Shown here: positions 25,031 to 33,805 of the stretch, piece after piece | Numbering within the stretch: position 1 is the first letter of the stretch | How the letters are laid out: every line of letters begins with the position of its first letter | The notes under the pieces: generated by a model | What the model was told of the DNA's origin: nothing | Databases searched by the model: none | The model's input: only the letters and a program-made list of their open reading frames with translations | DNA from: Bog-473 sp963809715 | GTDB lineage: Bacteria > Actinomycetota > Acidimicrobiia > Acidimicrobiales > RAAP-2 | Length of the DNA stretch: 64,000 nt | Reading direction: 5' to 3' | Assembly (NCBI GenBank): GCA_963809715.1 | Contig: CAWEKO010000007.1 | Location: forward strand, 434,001 to 498,000 | Program-made: the position numbers and the translations under genes

Positions 25031-26321
25031 TGCAGGGCGAAGTATCCCGGGACGAGATGGTGCGGCGTGTCGAGGTAGCCCTTCGCCTCTGGCGGGCCGC
25101 CGAAGCGCCCGTGACTCCAGCGCACCTCGATGTGACCCTCGAGCTCGATGAGCTCGGAGGTGGAGCGATCACGCACCACGGCATGCCAGCCGACCCGCGG
25201 CTGCCCTCCCTGCTGCGCCTCCATGTCCACGCTCCCGAGCACGAAGTGCTCGCGCCAGTCCCAAGGCGTGGCGATGCGCAGGCGCAGGGACCGCGTGGCC
25301 GACGAGCCGAGCACGAAGTAGGGGGCGCTCCCCATCCGCAGGAGCCGCCAGAGCATGGCCTCGCCGCGGCCGCCCCGCTCGTCCATGGCCTGTTGCCAGC
25401 GCTGGACGGACACGAACGAGACCCGCTCGGCCAAGCCGTGATAGGCGTCTCGGGCCTGGCCCGGCCAGCCGTGCTTGAGCCAATGGCCGAGTCCGTCGCG
25501 CTGCTCGGCCGTGAGATCGACCGCACGAGCCGGCAGCGTGCGCAGGGCCGGAGGGGGCCCCCGTCGGCGTGCTTCGGGATCGCCGCCCACTCCGCCGCCC
25601 AGTCCGCCACCCACCCCGCCGGTCTCGACGGCGTCCTCGAGGCCGGGAAACACCGACGGAGCGAAGGATGCCTTCGTGGAGCCCGATCGGGGCCGGAGGG
25701 CCGAGCCGGGGGCGGACAGGGCGGGCAACCCGGCCTTCGCGGGTGACGCGTCGAGCACGGCTCGGCGCACCTCCTCGTAGAGGGCTTGGTACTCGGCGGG
25801 CGCCACCTCGGCGTACCAGTCGCCACCCGTGCCGGCACCGCCGGGATCGGCACAGGCAGAAGACTCCCGGCTGCGGTCGGTGTCACGCGCGCGCCCCGCG
25901 CGGCCCATGCCGGGACATCCGGCCCACGAGCAGGTCGTCGAAGATGTGTGCGGGCGAGACGTTGAACAAGATGTTGGAGAGGTACTTGCAGCTGACGAGG
26001 TAGACGTGGTCCACGCGCAGATCGATGGGCGCCACCTCGTCGCCGGGGGCCCGGCCCGTGCCCTTCCACTCCACGATCCGGGGCGGCCGCTCGCGCAGCC
26101 CGTCTTCGGCGACGAGGAAGGCCCGCCCGTTCTCGAAGGCGGCGTGGAAGTCCGCGTCGTAGGCACCGCCGGCCCGCAGCTGACCGAGACGCGCCCACAT
26201 CTCGGGCGAGACGCTGTGCATGACCTCCGTCGCGCGAGCGCAGGGCCTCGTCGACGTCGGACGCGCCCAACATGCCGAGGGCCGTCCCGAGCTCGGTCAC
26301 CGTGGTCCGGTCACTCGGCAT
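25027..26321 (-). CDS. Putative PD-(D/E)XK-type nuclease, frame broken twice
   Basis: The N-terminal part has the pattern RIVEWKGTGRAPGDEVAPIDLRVDHVYLVSCKYLSN, in which the Asp of VDHVYLV and the Lys of SCKY sit like the PD-(D/E)XK nuclease core. I infer a restriction-type or repair nuclease. The C-terminus (WRLLRMGSAPYFVLGSSATRSLRLRIATPWDW..ELIELEGHIEVRWSHG) is a separate domain. The frame changes by +1 near 26225-26235 and +1 near 25890-25915, both in CG-rich runs; together they give 1,295 bp and a mended length of 430 residues. ATG 26321 has AAGGA in front. It sits between a DNA methyltransferase gene and a GNAT gene, which supports a restriction role, but a sequencing fault may explain the breaks. 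Confidence 0.6.
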
Positions 26322-26386
26322 GGTGGCATCCTTCCACGGGCGGGTGGCGCGCCCGGTCATGCGCCGCTGCGTCGTCGCGGACGGGG

Positions 26387-26701
26387 TCAGTCGCTGAACA
26401 GGGGTGTGAGTTGGAGCTCGAGCGGACCGACCGCGGCGTCGGCCGCCACGTGCAGCTCCGTGCTCTCGTAGACGTCGACCGCCACGCCCGTGCGAGCGAT
26501 GAAGGCGAAGACGGCGTCGCCCCAGCGCTCCTCGCGCAGGGCTTGGCGCAACGTCGCGCGCTCGCCGGGCGGGAGGTCGGGACCGGGGGTGGTGGCCACC
26601 AGCTGGCAGGCCAGGACCCAGTGCAGCGTCTCCATGTTCTCAGCCACGAAGACGCGCGGCGGGTCGTCGCGCACGACCGCGCAGGCGACGACCGCGCCCA
26701 C
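26387..26701 (-). CDS. Conserved hypothetical protein between methyltransferase and nuclease
   Basis: A 104-residue protein: MGAVVACAVVRDDPPRVFVAENMETLHWVLACQLVATT, then helices PPGERATLRQALREERWGDAVFAFIARTGVAVDVYES and the end LQLTPLFSD. It is short, acidic and looks like a single alpha/beta fold. I recall similar sequences as stand-alone actinobacterial hypotheticals, so its place in this operon may be accidental or may make it an accessory of the methyltransferase. It begins 4 bp after the methyltransferase stop. Confidence 0.7.
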   Translation of the reverse strand: MGAVVACAVVRDDPPRVFVAENMETLHWVLACQLVATTPGPDLPPGERATLRQALREERWGDAVFAFIARTGVAVDVYESTELHVAADAAVGPLELQLTPLFSD

Positions 26702-26705
26702 CGGA

Positions 26706-28157
26706 TCAGACGGCGCCGGGCGCCAGGTCGGTCTTGGACCAGAACCCGGGCAACGGGGCGCGTTGTCGTCCCCGGGAGTAGGCGGCCAGGCGCTGGCGCG
26801 CCTCGGGTGCGAGGAGGTCCACGGCGTCGAAGATGGTGCCCGGACCCGAGGTCCGCAGCGCCCGGTCGGGTTCGGTGCCGGCCCGGGGGAGCTGAGTGGT
26901 GAGGACGACCAGGGGGGTCATGTCGTTGGCCGCCATGACGTGGGCCCGCCCCAGCGTGCGCCAGACCGTCTCCGAGCGGGCCATGCCTCCTCGATAGGCG
27001 GAATGCGTCCCCGCCAGATCGAAGTACCACGCGCGTCCCGCCTGATCGACCGCGCTGAAACTGACGGCCAGGCCGACTCCGCGCAACCGGCGGTCGGCTC
27101 GCACGTCGCCGAAGCCGGCCTCCTCGATGACCTGGCGGGCCAACGCGGCCGCCGACACCCCGTCCGTCCTGTTGGCGCCGAACGTGGGGGCCCGGGCCGG
27201 GCTAGTCCCGCCGGCGCCCCGGCCGCCCCGGGCCTCGGCTTCTGCCATCTCCTGGGCCAGGCGGGTCTCGGCCAGGGTCACGTAGGCGGGGTCCAGGTCG
27301 TAGCCCACGGCGTCACGGCCCGAGCGCGCCGCGGCGATCAGCGTCGAGCCGGAACCGCAGAACGGGTCGAGGACGAGATCACCCCTGAACGTGTACAGCT
27401 CGACGAGCTTCTGGGGCAGCTCGACCGGGAAGGGTGCAGGATGGCGCACCCGCACCGCGCTCTCGGGTGGGATGTCCCACACGTCGAGGGTGAGCGCCAT
27501 GAAGTCGTCCGCCCCGATGCTGCTCTCGTGCGGGAGCCCGGCGGCCCGGCGGGCCTTCGGGCTCAACGCCCGGCCGAAGCGGCCCTTGCTGGCCACGATG
27601 ATCCGCTCGGTCACGTCGCGCAGGACGGGATTGGCGGCCGAGCGGAAGGAGCCCCAGGCGCACGAGCCACTCGCCCCCTCGCCCTTCTGCCACACGATCT
27701 CGCCCCGCGGCAGCAGGTGCAGGTCGTCCTGGAGGATGGCCATGACGTCCGCGGCCAGGCTGCGGTAGGGCTTGCGCCCGAGGTTGGCCACGTTGACCGC
27801 GATGCGGCCGCCCGGCTCGAGCGTGCGCTTGCACTCGGCGAAGACGTCGCGCAGCAGGGCCAGGTACTCGATGTAGGACCCCGGCACACCCTCGCGGTCG
27901 AGCTCCTCCTCGTACTGCTTGCCCGCGAAGTAGGGAGGTGAGGTGACGACGAGCGCCACCGAGTCGTCCTCCAGCGCATCCATCCGGCGGGCATCGCCCT
28001 GCACGACGGCGACGCCGGCACGGTGCGGATTCACGTGCTCGTCCGCGCTCAGCTCCGGTGCTTCGAAGCGCGAGTAGAACGCGTCCGCCACATGTGATTC
28101 GCGACGGCCGACACCGAAGTTCGAGGTGGAGGTCGCGTGGCGACGGCGAGCGGTCAT
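26706..28157 (-). CDS. DNA methyltransferase (N4/N6, TSPPY type) with extra C-terminal domain
   Basis: A 483-residue methylase. VTSPPY (72-76) is motif IV of N4-cytosine/N6-adenine methyltransferases, and DPFCGSGST (264-272) is motif I, placing the catalytic motif before the AdoMet motif as in the beta-class. The VWDI and RHPAPFP segments lie between. After residue 320 an about 160-residue domain follows (VSFSAVDQAGRAWYFDLAG..LVVLTTQLP), which resembles a degenerate nuclease-type fold and may be for recognition. The ATG at 28157 is used; a GTG at 28091 just before DAFYSRFEAPELS would match the family start better. It modifies DNA, and with the neighbouring nuclease may form an R-M system. Confidence 0.9.
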   Translation of the reverse strand: MTARRRHATSTSNFGVGRRESHVADAFYSRFEAPELSADEHVNPHRAGVAVVQGDARRMDALEDDSVALVVTSPPYFAGKQYEEELDREGVPGSYIEYLALLRDVFAECKRTLEPGGRIAVNVANLGRKPYRSLAADVMAILQDDLHLLPRGEIVWQKGEGASGSCAWGSFRSAANPVLRDVTERIIVASKGRFGRALSPKARRAAGLPHESSIGADDFMALTLDVWDIPPESAVRVRHPAPFPVELPQKLVELYTFRGDLVLDPFCGSGSTLIAAARSGRDAVGYDLDPAYVTLAETRLAQEMAEAEARGGRGAGGTSPARAPTFGANRTDGVSAAALARQVIEEAGFGDVRADRRLRGVGLAVSFSAVDQAGRAWYFDLAGTHSAYRGGMARSETVWRTLGRAHVMAANDMTPLVVLTTQLPRAGTEPDRALRTSGPGTIFDAVDLLAPEARQRLAAYSRGRQRAPLPGFWSKTDLAPGAV

Positions 28158-28337
28158 GGGATCGGGCGAAACGCTACCGGCAGGTCCGCCGGGCCGAAGT
28201 GATGGCCGGAGGAGTCACCCGAACGGTCGGGTCGGCGACACTCGAGTTCTGCGGGACTGCCCGTTCTTTGCACGAAGAAGGACGGTAGAGGTGCGCTGTG
28301 ACAACGACCATTCCGGTGGTTGAGGCCGACGTCCTCG

Positions 28338-28775
28338 TCACATCTCGTAGACGACGAAAGACGTCGGGCGGCCCACGACGTCGTAGAGGGACCGGGCCCG
28401 GCCGTTGTACTGCTGGGTGTGCCAGTAGACGTCCGGCGCGCCCCGTTCGGTGGCCGCCTGCTTCACGGCGTCGAGCAGTGCCCGGCCGAGGTCGCCACCC
28501 CGGGCGGCGGGCGAGACGAAGAGGTCCTCGAGGTAGCACTTGGGCTGCCGGGACCAGGTCGTGGCATGGACGACGCAGTTGGCCAACCCGACCGCCGTCC
28601 CGGCCTCGTCGCGGGCGAGCAGTCCGAACAGGCCCTCCGCGCCGGTGCAGAGTCGTTCGAAGGTGGCCCCGGTGGTCTCCGCCGACAGCTCCGCCCGGTA
28701 GAAGGCCAGGTAGCCGGCCCACAGGGCGCTCCAGCCCTCCCGGTCGGCGGTTTCGAGCGGTCCGATGGTGTGCAT
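28338..28775 (-). CDS. GNAT-family N-acetyltransferase
   Basis: A 145-residue single-domain GNAT: TIGPLETADREGWSALWAGYLAFY, LFGLLARDEAGTAVGLANCVVH, CYLEDLFVSPAARGGDLGRALLDAV (the acetyl-CoA loop, with GGDLGRAL replacing QxxGxG), VYWHTQQYNGRARSLYDVVG. This layout matches the diamine/SSAT-like small GNATs, so acetylation of a small amine is possible. ATG 28775 begins the first strand; the frame is open far upstream only because it is in phase with the ABC1 5' half. It is about 50 bp downstream of the ABC1 gene in the P450 operon. Confidence 0.9.
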   Translation of the reverse strand: MHTIGPLETADREGWSALWAGYLAFYRAELSAETTGATFERLCTGAEGLFGLLARDEAGTAVGLANCVVHATTWSRQPKCYLEDLFVSPAARGGDLGRALLDAVKQAATERGAPDVYWHTQQYNGRARSLYDVVGRPTSFVVYEM

Positions 28776-28828
28776 GGGCGTAGCCTCGCATCGAGCCGGG
28801 GGGCGTGCTCGGATCGGCGGGAACCGGC

Positions 28829-30476
28829 TCAGGATTGCCGGGCGGGTCCGTCGTCGCCGCGACGCAACCGGCGGCGCAGCCCCGACCGCCCGGGGCCGCC
28901 TTCGTAGGCCTCGAACTTCTCGCGCACCTGGGCCCGGCGATCCTGGATGTCGCGGTGCGTGAGGCTCTGTTGCGACTCGTCGAGGCCGAAGCTGGCCCGG
29001 ACCGAGGTGAGGTCGGGCGCCCAGTCGGCCTGGGCCTCGAGGCCGAGTTGGGCCATGATGCGCTCGCCGTGCTTGGCGGCGAAGTGCAGCGCGATGGATT
29101 CGAACTCGGCGAACAGGTCGAGGTCGGGGGCGAGGTTGGCGATGGCGCCGTCGAGGAACATCATGTTCTTCACGAAGAGCATGAGCTCCTTGGGCATGCG
29201 GGCCCCGAGAGCCAGCAGCGTCTTGATGGAGCGCTGCATCTCGGCCACCAGCTCGTCGGACGTCATGGTGGTCGGATCGAGCGGGGGGCGGTCCAGGCCC
29301 AGTCGCTCGATCACCTCGTCGACGGTGAGGTCGTCGGGGAAGGCGCCCAGGTCGCGCATGGCGGCCACCTGCGTGGGGATGTCCCCGTTGGTGGCGCCCA
29401 CGATCAGGGAGAGGAGGGCCAGGCGCTTGGGCTCGGTCAGCCGTCCGGTGATGCCGAAGTCGAGCAGGGCCGTCTTGCCCGAGGGGAGGACGAAGAGGTT
29501 GCCGGCGTGCAGGTCGCCGTGGAAGACGCCGTGCAGCATGGCGCCCTCGAGGAAGCCGATCATGCCGGAGCGCACGACCTCCTCGGTGTCGATGCCGGCT
29601 GCCCGCATGCCGGCGACGTCGGCGAAGTTGAAGCCGTCGACCCGCTCCATGACGAGCATGCGCCGGGTGACGAGCGTCGGGTGCGGCCGCGGGATGACGA
29701 AGGAGCGCTGCCCCAACTCGGCGTAGACCTTGGCCAGGCTGAGCATGTTGTCCGCCTCGAGGCGGAAGTCGAGCTCTTCGACGATGGTCTCGGCGAAGAG
29801 CTCGACCAGCGCCGGTGGGTTGGCCAGGGCGGCGACCGGAATGCGGCCGACCAGGTGCGGGGCGGCCCAGGCCATGACCGCGAGGTCCTGGCGCACCCGG
29901 CGGGCCACCGCCGGACGCTGCACCTTGATGACGACGGGGGTGCCGTCGCGCAGGGTGGCCGGGTGCACCTGGGCGATGGAGGCCGCGGCCAGCGGGGTGT
30001 GCTCGACCGAGGCGAACACGTGGGTCAGGGACTGGCCCAGCTCCTCGGTCAGGACCCGCTCGACGACGGGCCAGGGCTCGGCCGGCACCTGGTCGCGGCA
30101 CCACTTGAACTCGGCCACCAGGGCGGGCGGGAAGACGCCGTCGCCCGAGCGCGATGATCTGGCCCAGCTTGATGTAGGTGGGGCCGAGCTTCTCGAAGGC
30201 GACGCGCAGGCGCCGGGACAGGCCGGCCACCGAGGCCTCGCCGCCCTGGCGGCGATCGGTGACGTACCAGAGGCCGAGGGCGCCGCCGAGGTGGCGCAGC
30301 GTGGTGCCGACGCGGGCACCCGGCGGGAGCCGGCGCCGGCGCACGAGCCGGGGGAGGGACGCCGCCAGTGCGCCCCGGAGCACGGCCTGGTGGCGGCGCC
30401 AGGGCAGGGCGCCGGCGTCGACCACCCACGGCCCGACGTCGGTGAAGACGCCGAATTCCGTGTCGGGGGACGCCAC
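28829..30476 (-). CDS. ABC1/UbiB-family atypical kinase, frame broken
   Basis: The protein has all the ABC1 features: KLGPTYIKLGQII (KxGQ), a following PPALVAEFKWCRDQVP, AAASIAQVHPATLRDGTPVVIKVQRP (Ala-rich loop and Lys), EELDFRLEADNM, VFHGDLHAGNLFVL (HGDxHxGN) and LLDFGITGRL (DFG). The family is required for quinone or isoprenoid lipid metabolism. The first about 110 residues are in one frame and the rest in another. One extra base near 30147 (in a GCGCTCGG run) breaks them, and removing it gives 548 residues. It is a core gene in other actinobacteria, so a sequence error is at least as likely as inactivation. It lies downstream of the F420 gene. Confidence 0.82.
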
Positions 30477-30526
30477 AGCGCGCGAGTGTAGGGGCGGGCC
30501 GTCGTGGCCCCGCCGGGACGACGGTG

Positions 30527-31405
30527 TCAGCTACTGACGCGGCGGGCAGCCTCGCGGCAGGCGTCGAGGTCGTCGAAGGCCTTGGCCACGTCGTCGACCG
30601 TGAAGGCGAAGAACAGGGCCGCCACCGCGTCGGCGCCCGCCTCGCCGTACTGCTCGACGCCCTCGGGGGTCAGCGCCTTGAAGTACGGGCAGACCGTGAT
30701 GCGCAGGTCGGACCGGCTGCGCCCCGCGGTCTCGAGGTGCCCGTCGAGCTCGGCCAACCCGGTGGCCAGCTCCTCGGGGGTGCGGTTGAAGGTGTGCCAG
30801 CCCTGGGCCAGGCGGGCCGCCCGGCGCAGCGCCGCCGGCGTCTCGCCGCCGATGTGCACGGGGACGGGTTGCTGCAGGGGCTTGGGGAACATCTCGCAGG
30901 GGTCGAGGTGGTACAGCCGGCCCTCGAACGACGACTCGTCGTCGACCCAGAGCGTGTGCAGCACCTCGAGGTACTCGTCGGTGCGCTGGCCCCGGCGCTC
31001 CCAGGGCACGTTGAGCGCCTCGAACTCCTCCTTGAGCCAGCCCACGCCGACGCCGAGGTCGACGCGCCCGCCCGAGAGCCAGTCGAGCGTCGAGACCTCC
31101 TTGGCCACATAGACGGGGTTGCGCTGGGGCAGGAGCAGCATGGCGGTGCCGAGACGGACGGTGCTGGTGCGGGCGGCGAGGTAGGTGAGGGTGACCAGCG
31201 GCTCGAGCAGGCCGCTGCCGGGAGGGGCGGGGATGCGGCCGTCCTCGGCGTAGGGGTAGTGGCTGGCATAGTCGGGGAAGAGCACGACGTGCTCGCCCAC
31301 CCAGATGGTGCCGATGCCGCGCTCCTGTGCGCCCTCGGCCACGGCGTCGAGCAGCTCGGGCGTCGTCATGGGGCTGGCCGTGGGCAGCCAGAGGTCGAGT
31401 TGCAC
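30527..31405 (-). CDS. LLM-class F420-dependent oxidoreductase
   Basis: A 292-residue luciferase-like barrel: QLDLWLPTASPMTTPELLDAVAEGAQERGIGTIWVGEHVVLFP, LVTLTYLAARTSTVRLGTAMLLLPQRNPVYVAKEVSTLDWLSGGRVDLGVGVGW, then VPVHIGGETPAALRRAA and a C-terminal helix. The GEHVV and LGVGVGW segments are typical of F420-dependent TIGR03619-type oxidoreductases. It is 5 bp after the TetR gene and before the ABC1 gene in a minus-strand operon headed by the P450, and probably oxidises or reduces a ketone or acid in that pathway. Confidence 0.93.
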   Translation of the reverse strand: MQLDLWLPTASPMTTPELLDAVAEGAQERGIGTIWVGEHVVLFPDYASHYPYAEDGRIPAPPGSGLLEPLVTLTYLAARTSTVRLGTAMLLLPQRNPVYVAKEVSTLDWLSGGRVDLGVGVGWLKEEFEALNVPWERRGQRTDEYLEVLHTLWVDDESSFEGRLYHLDPCEMFPKPLQQPVPVHIGGETPAALRRAARLAQGWHTFNRTPEELATGLAELDGHLETAGRSRSDLRITVCPYFKALTPEGVEQYGEAGADAVAALFFAFTVDDVAKAFDDLDACREAARRVSS

Positions 31406-31410
31406 GTCGG

Positions 31411-32034
31411 TCAGGCTCCAATTCCCCGCAGCACGAAGGCGCAGATGTCGTCGGCGGTCCGCTCGGCCGGGATGGGGTCGGGCTCGCCGGCGCGGACGGA
31501 CAGGGCACCGTAGACCTGCTGGCCGATGAGGGTCACGGTGCGCTCGGGGTCGAGGTCGGCCCGGAAGTCACCCGAGGCGATGCCGTCGCGGAGCAGGTCC
31601 TCCATGAGGCGCATCATGTCGAGCCCGATCAACATGAGGGCGCCGCCCACCGCGGCGGAGCCGGCAGCGCCGGCCGTGGCCTGGGTGGCCATGGCGAGGC
31701 GGAAGAAGGCGGAGTCCTCGTCGATGCGCTCGAGCAGGCCCAGGACGAGGGCGCGCAGGCGTTCGTTCGGCGCGACGTCGTCCTCGATCACCGTGGCGAT
31801 GGTGACCAACATGGCGTCGTACATCGCCTGGAGACAGGCCCGGAGCAGCTCGTCGCGGTTGGCGAAGTAGACGTAGACGGTGGAGCGGGCGACGCCGGCC
31901 TCGGTGGCGATCTCGTCCATGGAGACCTCGGTCGTGCCGCGCTCACCGAAGAGGCGGCGGGCCGTCTCGAGGATCTGGTCGCGCCGGAAGTCGCGGATGA
32001 CGTCCTTCAGGGCGTCGGGGGCGCGTCGGGCCAC
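31411..32034 (-). CDS. TetR-family transcriptional regulator
   Basis: A 207-residue TetR protein. The N-terminal helix-turn-helix is RDQILETARRLFGERGTTEVSMDEIATEAGVARSTVYVYFANRDELLRA, the standard family signature. The rest is a ligand-binding helical domain (LGLLERIDEDSAFFRLAMATQA, DMMRLMEDLLRDGIASGDFRADLDPERTV). GTG 32034 lies 9-10 bp after an AGGAGGA site. It is immediately downstream of the P450 gene and about 30 bp from it, so it most likely controls the operon through the palindrome at 33325-33343. Confidence 0.93.
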   Translation of the reverse strand: MARRAPDALKDVIRDFRRDQILETARRLFGERGTTEVSMDEIATEAGVARSTVYVYFANRDELLRACLQAMYDAMLVTIATVIEDDVAPNERLRALVLGLLERIDEDSAFFRLAMATQATAGAAGSAAVGGALMLIGLDMMRLMEDLLRDGIASGDFRADLDPERTVTLIGQQVYGALSVRAGEPDPIPAERTADDICAFVLRGIGA

Positions 32035-32066
32035 GGGCGAGAGTCCTCCTCGCTCAGCCCGCCGGC

Positions 32067-33305
32067 TCAGGAGCCGACGCGGGCAGCGGGGGTGAAGGCA
32101 ACCGGGAGGTGCTTGACGCCATTGATGAACTGGGACTGTAGGCGCTGCACGTCGCCGGCCTGGGAGATGTCGGGCACCCGGTCGAGCAGGTGCTCGAACA
32201 TGACCCGGATCTCCATGCGGGCCAGGTTGGCGCCGAGGCAGAAGTGGGGACCGCCGCCGCCGAAGGCGATGTGGGGGTTGGGGTCGCGCCCGATGTCGAA
32301 GGAGTCGGGGTCGTCGAAGACGGCCTCGTCCCGGTTGGCCGAGGTGTGGAAGAAGACGACCTTGTCCCCGGCCGCCACCTTGGTTCCGCTCAGCTCGAGG
32401 TCGACCACGGCCGTGCGCCGGAAGTTCATCACCGGGGTGACGAAGCGGAGCATCTCGTCGACGGCGCTCGGCAGGAGGGTGCGGTCGGCCAGCAGGCGCT
32501 GCCACTGCTCGGGGTTCGAGAAGAAGGTGTGCATGGCGCCCGACATCAGGTTGCGGGTGGTCTCGTTGCCGGCCACGGTGAGGAGGAGGAAGAAGAGCTC
32601 GAGCTCCATTTCGCTCAGCTGCTCGCCGTCGACCTCGACGGTGGTGAGCACGCTCATGAGGTCGGCATGGGGGTCGATGCGCTTCTTCCCGAAGAGCTCG
32701 GCCGCGTAGGCGTAGAGCTCCATGGCGGCGAGCATGGCCTCTTCGGCCTGGGACTGGTACTCGGGGTCCTCGTTGCCGACCATGCGGTTGGACCACTCGA
32801 ACATGCGGTGACGGTCCTCCTTGGGGACGCCGAGGAGCTCGGCGATGACCTGGAGAGGGAGCTCGGCCGAGAGGTCGGTGACGAAGTCGGCTCGGCCCGT
32901 CTCGATGACCGAGTCGATGATGGCGTCGGTGGAGCGATGGATGCTCTCCTCGAGGTCGCGCACCATGCGGGGCGTGAACCCCTTGTTGACGAGGCGCCGG
33001 TAGCGGGTGTGCAGGGGTGGGTCCATGTTGAGCATCATCAGGCCCTGCTGGGCCTTCTCGTCGTCGGCCATCTCGAAGGGCATGGTGCCCTGGGCGGCCG
33101 AGCTGAAGCGCTCGTAGTCCCGGTTGACGGTGACGCAGTCGTCGTAGCGGGTCACGGCCCAGAACCCGGGGCCGCCGGGCTCGTCCTGCCAGTGCACGGG
33201 GTCGTGGCGGCGCAGGTGGGCGAGCCAGGCGTGGGGGACACCGGACACGAAGTTCCGGGAGTCGGACAGGTCGACGGGGGCGACGTCGGCGACGGTGCTG
33301 GACAT
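32067..33305 (-). CDS. Cytochrome P450
   Basis: A 412-residue P450. The I-helix oxygen site is VAGNETTRN (244-252), the ExxR is EMLR (284-287), and the haem loop is FGGGGPHFCLGANLAR with Cys356. The sequence style (MDPPLHTRYRRLVNKGFTPRMV and the long FG-rich haem loop) is like the mycobacterial sterol/fatty-acid CYP families (CYP124/125/142). It hydroxylates a hydrophobic substrate using an unidentified ferredoxin; none is encoded beside it. ATG 33305 follows an AGAGGAGT site. It is the first gene of the operon with TetR, the F420 oxidoreductase, ABC1 and GNAT. Confidence 0.95.
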   Translation of the reverse strand: MSSTVADVAPVDLSDSRNFVSGVPHAWLAHLRRHDPVHWQDEPGGPGFWAVTRYDDCVTVNRDYERFSSAAQGTMPFEMADDEKAQQGLMMLNMDPPLHTRYRRLVNKGFTPRMVRDLEESIHRSTDAIIDSVIETGRADFVTDLSAELPLQVIAELLGVPKEDRHRMFEWSNRMVGNEDPEYQSQAEEAMLAAMELYAYAAELFGKKRIDPHADLMSVLTTVEVDGEQLSEMELELFFLLLTVAGNETTRNLMSGAMHTFFSNPEQWQRLLADRTLLPSAVDEMLRFVTPVMNFRRTAVVDLELSGTKVAAGDKVVFFHTSANRDEAVFDDPDSFDIGRDPNPHIAFGGGGPHFCLGANLARMEIRVMFEHLLDRVPDISQAGDVQRLQSQFINGVKHLPVAFTPAARVGS

Positions 33306-33324
33306 CGGACAACTCCTCTGGTGG

Positions 33325-33343
33325 ATCGGACACCGTGTCCGAT
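33325..33343. promoter_or_regulatory. 19-bp palindromic operator upstream of the P450 operon
   Basis: ATCGGACAC-C-GTGTCCGAT is a perfect 9-bp inverted repeat around one central base, 19 bp upstream of the P450 start codon. A further ATCGGACA copy lies at 33304-33311, over the start codon. The symmetry, length and position match a TetR-type operator, so the regulator encoded two genes downstream probably binds here and represses the operon. Confidence 0.75.
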
Positions 33344-33391
33344 TCTTTGCATGGTACGTCCAGGAGGCGGGGGAGTCAATGAAGCGGGGCG

Positions 33392-33770
33392 TCAGTCCTG
33401 GTCGGGGGCGGTGCCGGGGTCCACGTCGTCGGGGGCCAGATCCGGGCCGGCGCCGGGGTGGGCCTCGGGTGTGTGCTCGGCCTCGGGGAAGATGGCCACC
33501 GACTTGGTGGGGTCGTCGGGGTCGAGGACGACCCGGAGCTTCTGGTCGGCGTCGGGCGGGTCTCCGGGGACCGAGGCCACGATGACGACTTCTTGCTGGG
33601 TGGGGGCGAAGACGTTGCGCAGCCCCTTGGCGATGCTGGTGCCGACCTCGCCGATGGCCGACTCCTTGCGCCAGCGGTCGAAGCCGCTGGGCTGCTCGTC
33701 GTCGGGACCTTGGTCCTGTGGTTCGGCCGAACCGCCGCTGTCATGGTCGTCCGTGATCGGACCATGGTGC
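33392..33770 (-). CDS. Small acidic hypothetical protein, start unclear
   Basis: The clear C-terminal stretch is SGFDRWRKESAIGEVGTSIAKGLRNVFAPTQQEVVIVASVPGDPPDADQKLRVVLDPDDPTKSVAIFPEAEH, with a good strand-helix pattern and a Pro/Asp-rich tail. No in-frame ATG, GTG or TTG lies within reach, so the start may be an unusual codon, or a base is missing near 33750. I do not know the family. It is divergent from galE, sharing the spacer, and shares the P450 promoter side. Confidence 0.45.
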
Positions 33771-33805
33771 CACCTGGGTGCGGGACTTGGGGCAGGCTGG
33801 AGGCC

